DNA of 64,000 nucleotides from Methanogenium organophilum (GCF_026684035.1 NZ_CP113361.1:434001-498000); one strand, 5' to 3'. Positions 27,228 through 37,336 are shown, counted from the stretch's first letter. The notes: generated from the letters alone by a model not told the origin. A program made the numbers and translations.

Positions 27228-28295
27228 TTTCTCTTACCTCCGTTTACCTAGGGCATTTCCCCGGGTACCATCCTTACGTTGACACCCTGGAGAAGGTTAT
27301 ACTCAACATATACGGCCTGATGAAAATCAGAATTCGTGCATACGAAATAATTTTTCATCAGGCTCTCACCCAACGCATCCCCCCCCAGAGATAATCCCCC
27401 AAATACTCCTCAAACCACATATATGTTTTGGCGACAGAAAATCCACCGTTCGGCATTTAAATCAATATTTAACACCCGTTTTAAATTTATAATTTACATA
27501 AAATAGCAATTTGCACACGATATTTCATTCGAGCAATTATTGACCGTATTAAAGAATTATCTGGAACAATTGGTCATCACATGACCAGATTCAAAATTGG
27601 GATCTGTCACGTTCATCTGCTGCAACACCCTGCTGATCCCCTTCCATATACCGATCTTTTTGCAGACAATCGTCATGACCGTAGATTCTATTTTATTTCT
27701 CAATAACTCCTCCCAATGCGAAAAAAATGTCCAAAACAATGATACACCGGGCTATCTGCACATATCGACCGGAACATACGAGGGAATAACAAAAAGAGCC
27801 CTAAAATATCGATGATCTCTGCCAAAATTTAGGAAAATCCGCAGATTATACCCATAATAGTACAAAATCATCCAAAACAAACACCACATCGCCACCAAAA
27901 TCAGATAAAATGGGTAATATTCACTCAGATTCGGACACACCCGCCAAAAAACGGACAAAAATCCAATATTTTCCTAAATTATCGATAAATATCAATTATT
28001 TGTACGATACCCCCGCCAATACAGCAATGGCCCCTGTAGATCAAAATATAACCAAATTGAAGCGCATTTCTCCAATTAAGGCACAAATTGCCGTTTTTTC
28101 CACAACACATATATGGGGTGAACAAGAGAGGTACATGGGCAGGGGTGCAATACCTTCAAATACGGCACCGATTGCGTTGATATGCCTATCATGCAGATTA
28201 CAGAAGAGGGGACCCTATGCTTCGCGAAACGATTGCTCCCTTCATCACCTGCAAAATCAATTCCAATCAGATAATCCAAACCGGACTGAATATTC
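27228..28295. other. AT-rich 1.07-kb gap upstream of ablA
   Basis: No convincing gene: the frames here are short, lack ribosome sites and have odd composition. It holds a 13-bp inverted repeat AATTTAGGAAAAT (27826-27838) and ATTTTCCTAAATT (27968-27980), and related CCTAAAnTATCGAT motifs at 27799 and 27973. The length and composition suggest a regulatory region for the ablAB operon and the divergent secreted protein gene, or the scar of a lost gene. Confidence 0.5.
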
Positions 28296-29609
28296 ATGAC
28301 CATTTACTCATCCAATCAGCAGCAGATTGCTGCCAAAATCGATCCTGACTCACAACTCTCCCAATGGAAAGACTGGCAATGGCAGATTCGTCATGCCATT
28401 AAAGACATTGCAACCGCCGAACGGCTGCTGGGCATCCGGCTTCCTCCCGAAAAACGGGCCCGACTTGAAGAGACGATTGACACATTCCCTCTCAGCATCA
28501 CCCCGTACTACCTCTCGCTCATCGAGGCAGAGGACTACGAAAACGACCCCGTCTTCATGCAGGCCGTCCCCTCTGAAGCAGAGCTCATCATCGAGGACTG
28601 CGACATGCCAGACCCCCTTGCAGAAGATACCGACAGCCCCGCCGCCTGTATCACCCACCGCTACCCCGACCGGGTACTCTTTCTCGTCAGTAATGTCTGC
28701 GCCATGTACTGCCGTCATTGCACCCGTAAACGGCGGGTGGGTGACATCGACTCCATCCCGGACCGGGACGCCATCCGCGAGGGGCTCAACTACATCGCCG
28801 AACACCCTGCTATCCGTGACGTCCTCCTCTCCGGGGGTGACCCCCTCATGCTGCCCGACGAATACCTCGACTGGATCCTTACCGAACTGCGGGCCATCCC
28901 GCATGTCGAAGTCATCCGGATCGGCAGCCGTGTCCCCGTGGTTCTTCCCTACCGGATCACCTATGACCTCGTCCGTGTCCTGCAAAAGCACCATCCGCTC
29001 TATCTCAACACTCACTTCAACCACCCACGGGAGATCACCGCATCATCCCGCGAGGCCCTCCGGAAACTCGCCGATGCAGGCATCCCCCTCGGCAACCAGA
29101 CGGTGCTCCTTGCAGGCGTCAACGACTGCCCGCGAATCATGAAGAACCTCATGCACAAACTCGTCCGTGAGCGGGTCCGCCCGTATTATCTCTACCAGTG
29201 CGACCTCTCCGAAGGGCTTGCCCACTTCCGCACCCCCGTGGGCAAGGGTATCGAGATCATCGAGAGCCTCATCGGCCATACCAGCGGATTTGCGGTCCCG
29301 ACCTATGTCATCGATGCCCCGGGCGGCGGTGGCAAGATCCCGGTGATGCCCAACTACCTCCTCTCGTGGTCAACGAACAAGGTGGTGCTGCGCAACTACG
29401 AAGGTGTCATCTCCACCTACCGGGAACCCGACTGCTATGAGCCGGTCTACTGCGACCGCAACTGCGAGGCCTGCACCCTCCAGCTGAAACTGGATGACGC
29501 CGATGAGTCGAAGGCGGTCGGCCTTGAAAAACTCCTCTCGGATTATGATGACACCTACATGCTGATCCCGCAGGACACCGAGCGTATCGACAGGCGTTCC
29601 GATGAATGA
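28296..29609 (+). CDS. ablA: Lysine 2,3-aminomutase
   Basis: 437 residues. The radical-SAM cluster motif CAMYCRHC (Cys 135, 139, 142) is followed by TRKRRVGD; the family segments [25 protein letters not shown] and HFNHPREIT are all present, as is the PLP-lysine region near [17 protein letters not shown]. It converts L-alpha-lysine to L-beta-lysine, the first step to the osmolyte N-epsilon-acetyl-beta-lysine. The next gene, overlapping by 8 bp, is the acetyltransferase for the second step. There is no ribosome site before the ATG; the long AT-rich upstream gap may hold a salt-responsive promoter. Confidence 0.96.
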   Translation: MTIYSSNQQQIAAKIDPDSQLSQWKDWQWQIRHAIKDIATAERLLGIRLPPEKRARLEETIDTFPLSITPYYLSLIEAEDYENDPVFMQAVPSEAELIIEDCDMPDPLAEDTDSPAACITHRYPDRVLFLVSNVCAMYCRHCTRKRRVGDIDSIPDRDAIREGLNYIAEHPAIRDVLLSGGDPLMLPDEYLDWILTELRAIPHVEVIRIGSRVPVVLPYRITYDLVRVLQKHHPLYLNTHFNHPREITASSREALRKLADAGIPLGNQTVLLAGVNDCPRIMKNLMHKLVRERVRPYYLYQCDLSEGLAHFRTPVGKGIEIIESLIGHTSGFAVPTYVIDAPGGGGKIPVMPNYLLSWSTNKVVLRNYEGVISTYREPDCYEPVYCDRNCEACTLQLKLDDADESKAVGLEKLLSDYDDTYMLIPQDTERIDRRSDE

Positions 29610-30444
29610 CCAGATTGCCCGTCTCGGTGCCTCCCTCATCCAGCACGGCCCCTCCAATGACCGCGTCTACCTGATGCATCTCGCACCGGGGGAGACGGAA
29701 ACCGTCATCCCGGCAATCGAAGCACTCGCAGAAAAACACGGCTACTCAAAACTCTTTGTGAAGGTTCCGGACGCTGCCAAAGAGAAGTTCACGGAAGCCG
29801 GATACCGCATCGAGGCACATATCCCCGGCATGTACGGCGGTACAGAAGACGGCTGGTTTCTGGCCCGCTACCCGGACCCGTCACGGGCCGACGCCGGAGA
29901 GGCAAAAACAGCCATTAGTGATGTGCTGACGGCTGCAAAAAAGACAGCTGCAACCCCCACGACATGTCCGCTCCCGGACGGGTACGAGATCGCTGAAGCA
30001 ACCCCGGATGACGCACCGGCACTCGCTGCACTCTACCGGGAGGTCTTTGCAACCTATCCCTTCCCCGTTCATGACCCCGCCTATCTCCGGGATACAATGG
30101 ACGATGATGTCCGCTACTTCCTCATCAAAAACGGGGACACAGTGGTCGCGGCCTCGTCAGCTGAGGTTGACCACGCAGGCCAAAACGCGGAGATGACGGA
30201 CTTTGCGACCCATCCGGCCGCCCGCGGCAGGGGGTTTTGCCCGGTGCTGCTGCAGACCATGGAAGAAGAGATGCGGCGGGCCGGTATCTGCACCGTCTAC
30301 ACCATCGCACGGGCCGCCTTTTATCCCATCACCATCACCTTCGCCCGTGCCGGGTACCGGTTCGGCGGGACACTCATCAACAACACCCAGATCTGCGGGG
30401 CGTTCGAGAGCATGAACGTCTGGTACCGGTCGCTTGGGGAATGA
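29602..30444 (+). CDS. ablB: Beta-lysine N6-acetyltransferase
   Basis: 280 residues. An N-terminal domain of about 120 residues ([20 protein letters not shown]) precedes a GNAT acetyltransferase domain (about 130-275) with the acetyl-CoA-binding stretch [10 protein letters not shown]-like strand, [19 protein letters not shown] and [20 protein letters not shown]. It acetylates beta-lysine to N-epsilon-acetyl-beta-lysine. Position directly after ablA with an 8-bp overlap and the domain order identify it well. Confidence 0.94.
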   Translation: MNDQIARLGASLIQHGPSNDRVYLMHLAPGETETVIPAIEALAEKHGYSKLFVKVPDAAKEKFTEAGYRIEAHIPGMYGGTEDGWFLARYPDPSRADAGEAKTAISDVLTAAKKTAATPTTCPLPDGYEIAEATPDDAPALAALYREVFATYPFPVHDPAYLRDTMDDDVRYFLIKNGDTVVAASSAEVDHAGQNAEMTDFATHPAARGRGFCPVLLQTMEEEMRRAGICTVYTIARAAFYPITITFARAGYRFGGTLINNTQICGAFESMNVWYRSLGE

Positions 30445-30464
30445 TTTCTGCCCCACCCCATCCC

Positions 30465-30470
30465 TTTTAT
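30465..30470 (+). promoter_or_regulatory. TATA box of the photolyase gene
   Basis: TTTTAT about 25-30 bp before the ATG at 30495, with no ribosome site between them, indicating a separate leaderless transcript from ablAB, which ends at 30444. Confidence 0.45.
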
Positions 30471-30494
30471 CATCTTCCCGCCTGAGAATACGGC

Positions 30495-31841
30495 ATGGAA
30501 CGCCACCTCACGCACCACGACATCGGGCGGGGTGACTATGTCCTCTACTGGATGCAGGCATCCCAGCGGGCAGAGCGGAACGCTGCGCTGGACGCCGCCA
30601 TCCGGGAGGCAAACCAGCTTCATAAACCGGTTTTGGTCTGTTTCTGTCTTGACCCACGGGGTGAGGGGCGGCAAATCCGCCACCTCAGGTTCATGCTGGA
30701 AGGACTCACCGAAACCCAACATCTGCTGGAAGAGCAGGGCATCACATTTATGCTCAGGAGCGGCCCGCCGCATGAAGTGGTTCCCGTCCTTGCAGAGGAT
30801 GCATGCCTGGTGGTCACCGACCGGGGATACCTGCGGGGCCAGCGTGAGGACCGCTCCCGCCTTGCAGAACGGCTGGACATCCCGTTCATCGAAGTCGAAG
30901 GGGACGTCATCGTCCCGGTGGAGGTCGCCTCCCACAAAGAGGAATGGTCAGCGGCAACCTTTCGGCGGCGGATCACTCCCCACCTCGACCACTTCCCAAT
31001 GCAGTCACCAACACCAGCGGTGACGGTCAGGGGAGCTCCCACGGAATATGAAACGCTCCCATTGGACCGGCCGGAAGACCTCATACGTTCCCTCAACCCG
31101 CTTGAGGACGCCGGGCCTGCTGCTTTCGCGGGGGGACTCTCCGAAGCCCGCCGTCTCCTTGAATGGTTTATGACCGGGAAACTCAGCCGATACGCAACAG
31201 GACGGAACGACCCGAACGCGGATGTCCTCTCCTGCATGAGTCCATACCTCCACTTCGGGCAGATTTCACCCCTCGAAGTCGCACTCCGGGTCAGGGGACA
31301 CAGAGGAAATGGAGAGAACGCCGCCGCATATCTCGAAGAACTCATCGTCCGCCGTGAACTCTCGATGAACTTTGTGCACTACGACCCCGACTACGCAACA
31401 CCTGCCTGCCTCCCGGACTGGGCGAAGAAGACGCTTGCAGAACACGCCCGTGATCCCCGCGAATACGTGTATACCCTCAGGGAACTGGAGGAGGCATTGA
31501 CCCATGACCCCTACTGGAACGCCGCACAAACCGAGATGCGGATGACCGGGAAGATGCACGGCTACATGCGGATGTACTGGGGAAAGAAGGTCATCGAATG
31601 GTCACAAACACCTGAAGAGGCATATAACACTCTCCTCACCCTGAACAACCGCTATGAACTGGACGGGCGTGACCCGAACAGTTACGCGGGCATTGCCTGG
31701 TGTTTCGGAAAGCATGACCGGGCATGGAAGGAGCGGCCCGTCTTCGGGAAGGTGAGATACATGAATGCCAAAGGGCTCCGGCGAAAGTTCGATGCCGGCC
31801 GGTATGCGGCCCGGTTCGGTGATACATACAAAAAAGGATGA
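30495..31841 (+). CDS. phr: Class II deoxyribodipyrimidine photolyase
   Basis: 448 residues, normal for class II photolyases. The N-terminal alpha/beta antenna domain opens with YVLYWMQASQRAERNAALD, diagnostic for class II. The FAD-binding helical domain shows YLEELIVRRELSMNFVHY, THDPYWNAAQTEMRMTGKMH and YMRMYWGKKVIEWS, with the conserved Trp and Asn/Arg residues. It repairs cyclobutane pyrimidine dimers using blue light and reduced FAD. UV endonuclease lies 0.9 kb downstream on the other strand. Confidence 0.95.
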   Translation: MERHLTHHDIGRGDYVLYWMQASQRAERNAALDAAIREANQLHKPVLVCFCLDPRGEGRQIRHLRFMLEGLTETQHLLEEQGITFMLRSGPPHEVVPVLAEDACLVVTDRGYLRGQREDRSRLAERLDIPFIEVEGDVIVPVEVASHKEEWSAATFRRRITPHLDHFPMQSPTPAVTVRGAPTEYETLPLDRPEDLIRSLNPLEDAGPAAFAGGLSEARRLLEWFMTGKLSRYATGRNDPNADVLSCMSPYLHFGQISPLEVALRVRGHRGNGENAAAYLEELIVRRELSMNFVHYDPDYATPACLPDWAKKTLAEHARDPREYVYTLRELEEALTHDPYWNAAQTEMRMTGKMHGYMRMYWGKKVIEWSQTPEEAYNTLLTLNNRYELDGRDPNSYAGIAWCFGKHDRAWKERPVFGKVRYMNAKGLRRKFDAGRYAARFGDTYKKG

Positions 31842-31951
31842 CACGCTGCACAGGGGGGAGATTCCGGCATTCTCTCTCCCTAATAAGGGCAGGGAGCAGA
31901 ACGCGTAATGCGTCAGCGTGATTTCCAAAGATTCATCAGCCTGTCAGGTTT

Positions 31952-32650
31952 ATGTTCAGCATGGATCAGACGGCCTTCTTCGTCGCCTTCTTTGCGGCCC
32001 TTTTTGCCATAGCAAACCCTATCGGCAATCTCCCGTTTTTTATCATGTACACTAAAGATGCGTCCAGTACACGCATCCGCCAGGCCATCGCTATCCTTCT
32101 TGGCCCGGTCATCTTTGCGACCATCGTGCTCTGTATGTTCTTCGGCTCCTCTGTGCTCTCCTTCTTTGGAATATCACTGCCGGCATTCCAGATAGCAGGG
32201 GCTATCATCCTTGTAACGATTGCAATGTCCATGATCAGTGGAACCCATACCGAACAGGTGCATGCAGCCACCTCATCCGAACATGCGACTACGCCGTGGA
32301 AGGCAGCGGAAGCCTACATACCCACCATACTCGTCCCCCTTGTCATTCCGATCTATGTCGGGGCGGCGACGATCACCGTCTCTGTCCTCTATGGCCATCA
32401 GGCAGTTGCCAATGGGTGTCTCATCGGTGCCATCGGGGTCGTTGCCGTCATCTGTCTTATGATCGTCCTCTGTAACCTCTCCTCAGACCCTATCATGCGG
32501 GTATTGGGACCACAGGGACTTGAGATCGTGGTGCGGGTGTTTGGCATCATTCTCCTTGGCATTGCGGTGCAGATGTTTGCCGAAGGGGCAGGGGATATGG
32601 TGGCAACCTTCATTCACACCAATATGTCCGCCACGGCGGCAGGGACATAA
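31952..32650 (+). CDS. MarC-family integral membrane protein
   Basis: 232 residues with six hydrophobic helices. FAALFAIANPIGNLPFFI near the N-terminus is the family signature and the second half repeats it loosely (YIPTILVPLVIPIYVGAATI), an inverted-repeat transporter-like plan. Despite the name, MarC proteins are not shown to give antibiotic resistance and their substrate is unknown. A short hydrophobic loop insert (HTEQVHAATSSEHATTPW) separates the halves. A T-rich stretch after the stop (32664-32671) may end transcription. Confidence 0.9.
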   Translation: MFSMDQTAFFVAFFAALFAIANPIGNLPFFIMYTKDASSTRIRQAIAILLGPVIFATIVLCMFFGSSVLSFFGISLPAFQIAGAIILVTIAMSMISGTHTEQVHAATSSEHATTPWKAAEAYIPTILVPLVIPIYVGAATITVSVLYGHQAVANGCLIGAIGVVAVICLMIVLCNLSSDPIMRVLGPQGLEIVVRVFGIILLGIAVQMFAEGAGDMVATFIHTNMSATAAGT

Positions 32651-32731
32651 TACGCCCCCCCTATTTTTTTACCCGGCCGTCACCATCTTCCGGCAGGAAA
32701 GGAATGCCTATCATCCGCCATACCGTCACTA

Positions 32732-33631
32732 TCACCGCCGGATGAGTCGTACATCTGATTTTAGCGCCGCAAGGGCCCTGAGAGCACTTGCTTCCTTGTC
32801 CTTTATTTCAAGCATGATATCGACATCCAAAGGGCGGATCTCTCCTGTGAACCGGAGAAGATCGTCTATATCAATTGTGGCTGCATGCTTTCCCGGCCGC
32901 CCCTTTGTGTCCTGCGTGCTGTAGTCCACCATCGGGATGCCATCCGAAGGCCCCCATGTCGTCGCCACCTCCGGGAAGATATCCGCCACCGGTTCCTCAC
33001 CCGAGGCGTTCACCCGGTGATGAAGGGTGTCGAATATGACCGGTATCCCGGTCTCCGCATGAATCCGCAGACACTCGCGGGACGTGTACCGGCGATCATC
33101 GTTTTCGATCACAAGACGGCGGACAATCGGCTCGTCCAGGGAGAGATACCGGTCAATGAACCGGCCAATGCTCTCCTCCCGGTCACCATATACCCCCCCG
33201 ACATGGAGCTGGATCTTTGCGGTCGCGTCAAGGCCGAGGAGGTCAAGCACCTCCGCGTGATAGGCGAGTTCAGCAACGCTTCTCTCAAGCACATCCGGGT
33301 CTTTTGCGTTGAGCACAATGAACTGATCCGGGTGCATGGAAATCCGCATATGATGGTCGCGGATATACGTCCCAATCGCAGCGAACTCCTCTTGTAAGGA
33401 CTCCTGCCAGTCCGCGGTGCAGACCGGGTGCGAAGCAAACGGAACAAGGTCTGAGGTGATGCGGAAGAAGAGAATCCCGTTAGACGCATTATACCGGAGT
33501 ATCTCTCCCAGACACCGGAGATTCCCCTCCACCGTCGAGAGCAGGCGCTCGTCGGTGTATGACCGGAGGCGGAATGTCCGGCTGCTCCGGCAGGGGAGCG
33601 ACTGGTTGATGCAGGGGTACCCGATCTTCAT
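32732..33631 (-). CDS. uvsE: UV damage endonuclease (UvsE/UVDE family)
   Basis: 299 residues from the ATG at 33631 (MKIGYPCINQSL, the usual family start); the frame stays open to 33790 but that part overlaps the divergent gene's upstream region and is not conserved. TIM-barrel motifs: RISMHPDQFIVLNAKD, QLHVGGVYGDREESI, VIENDDRRYTSRECLRI, VIFDTLHHRVN and DIMLEIKDKEASALRAL. The metal-binding Glu, His and Asp residues lie within these segments. The enzyme nicks DNA 5' of UV photoproducts, giving a second UV-repair route beside photolyase. Confidence 0.93.
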   Translation of the reverse strand: MKIGYPCINQSLPCRSSRTFRLRSYTDERLLSTVEGNLRCLGEILRYNASNGILFFRITSDLVPFASHPVCTADWQESLQEEFAAIGTYIRDHHMRISMHPDQFIVLNAKDPDVLERSVAELAYHAEVLDLLGLDATAKIQLHVGGVYGDREESIGRFIDRYLSLDEPIVRRLVIENDDRRYTSRECLRIHAETGIPVIFDTLHHRVNASGEEPVADIFPEVATTWGPSDGIPMVDYSTQDTKGRPGKHAATIDIDDLLRFTGEIRPLDVDIMLEIKDKEASALRALAALKSDVRLIRR

Positions 33632-33777
33632 GGTCAGACGGGAGAGTGTTCGCCCCCATGGGTTATATCTGCCGGTGTGAGCAACTCCCGCTTCCTGAAC
33701 AGATATCATAATGCCGTCGGGGACAGTACCCTCTCCCACACTGCACCGGGAACCACAATCCTGCAGTGAGAATTCAT

Positions 33778-35196
33778 ATGGCGATATCACCAGAAGCTGA
33801 GGAAACGCTCCGCAGACTGGAAAGGACAGGAGACAGGGAGATCATCCAAACGGTCATGATGATGATCGAGACGGAAATGATACAGGACATGGGTGAAATG
33901 GTCCACCTGCTGATGAAATCGGAGTGGGAAAACCGACATTCCCTGAATACAACCGGGCAGGCTCTGGTCGCCCTCGGCGCAGAGGCAGTTCCCGCCTGCA
34001 TCGAGGCGTTCTCCGACGCCTGCTGGGGAATGTGCTTTGAGCTTCAACGCATACTCACCGTTATTGGTCCCTCGGCAGAACCCCTGCTCATCACGGCACT
34101 TAAATCGCCGGACCCACGGGTCCGGGGTTACGCTGCAGAGACCCTCGGCGAGATGCGGGCGGAAGCTGCACTGCCGGACTTGCGGGCACTCTTCACCGAC
34201 CCGGAAAGATCTGTCCGCCGTGAGGCCTCCCGTGCCATCGGGATGATGGCCCACACACCGGCGGGGTCAACACTCATTGCGGCCACCCTTGCGGACCCCG
34301 ATTCCCGTATACGCAGGAGCGCAATCCGGGCGGTTGGTATTTCCGAAGACCCCCTCTGGTGCTGGTACCTTGCAACACTCATCACCACACAGGACTGCAC
34401 CATCCGGCATGCAACCACTGCTGCACTGGGTAAACTGGGCCCTCCCGCAGTACCTCTCCTTGAAAAAGCCCTGATGGACTCATCCGGCCGTGTGCGCCAT
34501 ACAGCGGCGAAAGGACTCGGGAACAGTGCACTCACGTCTTCCATTCCCGCTCTTGCCGCAGCGCTCGCAGATACCGACCCGGACGTACGGGAGGCGGCGG
34601 CGTGGTCACTCCACCGTATCGGCAGACCGGCAACGACAGTGCTTATCCGGGCCCTCTCTCATCCTGACAACAATGTCCGGCGCATCTCAGCAGACAGCAT
34701 TGGAGAGATGAAAGAAGAGCGCGCAATTCTCCCCCTTCTCCGGACGGCAGCATCCTGGCCGGACTCACGGTGCCGTGCCTTCACGGCACTGCGGCGTATC
34801 GGCGCCCCCTCAGCCCTCCTTATCTGCACAGCCATTGCAGATGGGACCATATCTCCGTCTCTTGCAGAGAACGCCCTCACGTCCATCGGCCTGCAAGCAG
34901 TTGACGTTCTCTGCCTCGCCCTCTGGAACCCCGATGCCACGGTGCAGCTGACAGCGGTTTCGTCACTCATCAGAATCGAGGAGAACAAACGCAAACCGCA
35001 CTGTGTCTGTGATTATATCGGTCCCATTCGGGTGCAGAGGCGGGTGGGCCCTCCGCAGCCCGGTCTGGGTTCGCGTCTTGCCCCGGCGGTGCCGGCCCTC
35101 ATCATTCTGCTCCGTCATACCGACCCGGCCCTTCGCAGGCGTGCGGCGGAGGCGCTGGAATTGTTCATAGATACCCCACCCGCACAGACAAATTGA
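33778..35196 (+). CDS. Large HEAT-repeat protein
   Basis: 472 residues from the ATG at 33778, which follows GTGAG; a GTG at 33766 is an alternative. After a short N-terminal acidic/Met-rich segment there are about eleven HEAT-type repeats, for example VRGYAAETLGEMRAEAALPD, VRREASRAIGMMAHTPAG, IRRSAIRAVGISEDP, IRHATTAALGKLGPPAVPL, VRHTAAKGLGNSALTSSIPA and VREAAAWSLHRIGRPATTVL. These form a curved helical scaffold for protein contacts. The next gene (MBL enzyme) starts 38 bp later, so the two may be co-transcribed. Confidence 0.88.
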   Translation: MAISPEAEETLRRLERTGDREIIQTVMMMIETEMIQDMGEMVHLLMKSEWENRHSLNTTGQALVALGAEAVPACIEAFSDACWGMCFELQRILTVIGPSAEPLLITALKSPDPRVRGYAAETLGEMRAEAALPDLRALFTDPERSVRREASRAIGMMAHTPAGSTLIAATLADPDSRIRRSAIRAVGISEDPLWCWYLATLITTQDCTIRHATTAALGKLGPPAVPLLEKALMDSSGRVRHTAAKGLGNSALTSSIPALAAALADTDPDVREAAAWSLHRIGRPATTVLIRALSHPDNNVRRISADSIGEMKEERAILPLLRTAASWPDSRCRAFTALRRIGAPSALLICTAIADGTISPSLAENALTSIGLQAVDVLCLALWNPDATVQLTAVSSLIRIEENKRKPHCVCDYIGPIRVQRRVGPPQPGLGSRLAPAVPALIILLRHTDPALRRRAAEALELFIDTPPAQTN

Positions 35197-35234
35197 AGTG
35201 CAGGCCGGAGATTACGTACAGAGGAACGAACATT

Positions 35235-35996
35235 ATGCCAGTCCATGACATCAGGATCATCAAACCGGGCAGCATCCTCATCGATGCCTTTGAAGTGCCC
35301 GCATCACAGACCATCGCGATGAAAAAACGGACCGGCATCGGCGGTGGGTCGACGGTCACATATCTTGCGTCCGACAAGACCGTTCTTGTCGACACCGGCT
35401 ATGACTACGAGGAGAACACCTCTGCTGAGAACCGGGATGCGAACAGACAACGCCTCATCCACTGCCTCATGGATGCGGGCCTGACGCCTCAGGATATCGA
35501 TATCGTGTTCATCACCCACTGGCATGCTGATCACTTCATGAACCTCTCACTGTTCCCCGAAAGCGAGGTGATCTGCTCAGAGGCCGTGGTGCAGCGCCAT
35601 GGTCTGGCATTCACCGGGGTTGCAGACAAAACAGAGATTGCAGACGGCATACGGGTTTGCTGCACTCCAGGCCATACCGTTGACCATGCCTCCCTTCTTG
35701 TCACAACCGAACCACTCCGCTACCGGGAACGGACACAGTCAGGGGGCAGTATATCCGGCATCGGGAGCGTAACCGTCGCTGTCGCAGGGGATGCCATCAT
35801 CGATGCGGCGTATTATTGCACGGAAAAATTCTGGGACTATAACGCGGACTTTTATTCCCATGAGGCAGCACGGACAAGCAGTGAGACTCTCAGCGCACAG
35901 GCGGATTTCATCATTCCGGGTCATGGGACACTTTTCCGGAACATCCGGAAAGATGAATCCATGATAGCACGCAAAGAACAAGACCCAAATCAGTGA
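35235..35996 (+). CDS. Metallo-beta-lactamase-fold hydrolase
   Basis: 253 residues from the ATG at 35235, which has a GAGG ribosome site 9-10 bp before it. The metal-binding motif THWHADH (about residues 94-100) is complete, followed by the third and fourth ligand regions CCTPGHTVDHASLLV and VAVAGDAIIDAAYY, and FIIPGHGTLF near the C-terminus. This places it in the broad MBL superfamily with a dinuclear zinc or iron centre. The substrate cannot be told; glyoxalase II-like, lactonase or RNA-type roles are all possible. The stop overlaps the convergent SpoIIAA-like gene by 7 bp. Confidence 0.87.
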   Translation: MPVHDIRIIKPGSILIDAFEVPASQTIAMKKRTGIGGGSTVTYLASDKTVLVDTGYDYEENTSAENRDANRQRLIHCLMDAGLTPQDIDIVFITHWHADHFMNLSLFPESEVICSEAVVQRHGLAFTGVADKTEIADGIRVCCTPGHTVDHASLLVTTEPLRYRERTQSGGSISGIGSVTVAVAGDAIIDAAYYCTEKFWDYNADFYSHEAARTSSETLSAQADFIIPGHGTLFRNIRKDESMIARKEQDPNQ

Positions 35997-36391
35997 GAAG
36001 CCGCCCGCATGACAGGCAGCTGCTCCACGCCTTCGCTGACCCAGTTCCACGCCTCATCCTGACGGCAGAACGGGAAGAACCGGACGTCGGTATTCGGGAA
36101 GATGAAGAAATGGTCGACATAGGTCAAACGCCGTTCCCAGTCGCGGTCACCGATTATGGCCTCCCGCTCGACATAGAGCAGCCGTGAATCCTCCCGGACA
36201 TCATCATCCATCGCCCCCATATCCTCGCTCTGGAGATCTGAGATATCAATAAAAAGCCGTATCAACCCGAAATTCTTAATCGTCCGGCGCAACGCCGGCA
36301 GGAAATCTTCCATATAATCCTCATCCGTGATCTCGCCAATGAACCGGAACCCCAGTATTGGTCCATGGCTTTCCGGCAGTCGTTCAATCAT
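35990..36391 (-). CDS. SpoIIAA/STAS-like protein
   Basis: 133 residues from the ATG at 36391, chosen because a GGGGGTAAAGAAGAT stretch lies before it and the longer open frame (to 36610) has a basic, non-conserved leader. The body ILGFRFIGEITDEDYMEDFL, RLFIDISDLQSEDMGAMDDD, RRLTYVDHFFIFPNTDVRFF and FCRQDEAWNWVSEG matches small SpoIIAA-like proteins (CRAL-TRIO or STAS-like fold), whose roles are poorly known. Next to a redox-type HxlR regulator, so it may take part in a stress response; this is inference. Confidence 0.8.
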   Translation of the reverse strand: MIERLPESHGPILGFRFIGEITDEDYMEDFLPALRRTIKNFGLIRLFIDISDLQSEDMGAMDDDVREDSRLLYVEREAIIGDRDWERRLTYVDHFFIFPNTDVRFFPFCRQDEAWNWVSEGVEQLPVMRAASH

Positions 36392-36560
36392 ATCTTCTTT
36401 ACCCCCATCGCAACACCACCGAACCGATGCACGCACCCTCTCCGGATTCCCGTCAGTGGGACAGTGCATCACAACGTGGTGTCTGTGGTGTGGCGATACT
36501 GTGGTGAAACGGATACATATACTTTGCTGCACGGGTGATTCGCAGGGGTGCGGGCGTCTC

Positions 36561-36882
36561 TCACAGGTTACATTCCCGGCATTTCTGGCACCGGCAGTCG
36601 ATGTTGTCAATCTTATCGGTGAGCGCCCACTGTTTGAGATGCTTGATCACGTCCATCAGCCCAAGCCCCGCTCTCTGTCAGGAAATACTCACTCTGCACC
36701 GGAAAGGTTTCTGCATCAACCTGTTTCCCCACGAGCCCCTCTTCCTCCAGCTCGCGCAGCCGCTGCGAGAGTACCTTCGCAGTAATACCGTCAGGAGCCC
36801 CTTTTAATTCCGAAAACCTCCGGGTATAGTCATCTCCCTTATAGAACTCAAAAAGGACCAGAAGGACCCATTTTTTCGTCAT
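36561..36882 (-). pseudogene. HxlR-family regulator, broken by a one-base frameshift
   Basis: Starts at the ATG at 36882 (MTKKWVLLVLFEFYKGDDYT), with the winged-helix FSELKGAPDGITAKVLSQRL and LREEEGLVGKQ-like wing (LRELEEEGLVGKQVDAETF). After YFLTESG the first frame ends in a tail that is not family-like (stop at 36613). A shift of one base at a run of four C (36666-36669, plus strand) restores LGLMDVIKHLKQWALTDKID, the expected C-terminal helix, then a Cys-rich tail CRCQKCRECNL ending at 36561. The repaired protein would be 106 residues, normal for HxlR. Either a true frameshift or a sequence error in a homopolymer. It is divergent from the AlbA_2-like gene by 61 bp. Confidence 0.8.
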
Positions 36883-36943
36883 ATGGTGTGAACTCCCATT
36901 ACCACAGGTGTAATATATACACTCCAACCCCCCATCATTTTCA

Positions 36944-37336
36944 ATGGATCTTTCCCTTTCCGCATCCTCACACCACACTGTTCTTGCCCGCACCATCGCG
37001 GCTCTCGCGAACAGCGGCGGAGGGCGATGCATCATCGAGGGTGAACCGAAGGTAGGAAGAACGCTGCTCAAAACTGCCCTGCAGGAGATCCTGCCATCTC
37101 CTGACTATTCCGACACCAGCGGCACCCCCTCACCGAAATCGGCGACGGCGGGTACGGTCATCATCGTACGTCCGGCAAAGGTGGCAGTCAGAGAAGAGGA
37201 AAAACGAATAATTGCTACGGTCACACCGGGGGACTCGCTCTGCACCGTCGGGGGAACGGCTGTGGTCTATGAAGACGGGGCAGTCCGGCCCATCACTCTC
37301 ACCGAAGTCGTAAGAAGGGCCGGTTCGGGGGGATAG
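36944..37336 (+). CDS. Small AlbA_2/Schlafen-like protein
   Basis: 130 residues. The segment ARTIAALANSGGGRCIIEG resembles the AlbA_2/Schlafen ATP-binding-like pattern (helix followed by N-[ST]-x-G-G-x-hydrophobic-G), and the rest has short beta strands (GTVIIVRPAKVAVREEEKRI). The family is usually part of a larger regulator; here the domain stands alone with no HTH or C-terminal part. It starts 61 bp from the divergent HxlR gene, so the intergenic region probably controls both. Function unknown. Confidence 0.65.
   Translation: MDLSLSASSHHTVLARTIAALANSGGGRCIIEGEPKVGRTLLKTALQEILPSPDYSDTSGTPSPKSATAGTVIIVRPAKVAVREEEKRIIATVTPGDSLCTVGGTAVVYEDGAVRPITLTEVVRRAGSGG

Noticed and set aside
27228-28295. 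A tRNA or structured RNA gene in the long AT-rich gap
   Set aside because: I could not find a cloverleaf or a conserved stem beyond the one inverted repeat.
27910-28299. Plus-strand frame of 129 codons before ablA
   Set aside because: Odd composition in AT-rich DNA, no ribosome site, overlaps the ablA start.
36613-37071. Taking the HxlR gene start at 37071
   Set aside because: The extra 63 codons run through the divergent promoter and into the AlbA_2-like gene; the family body begins at 36882.
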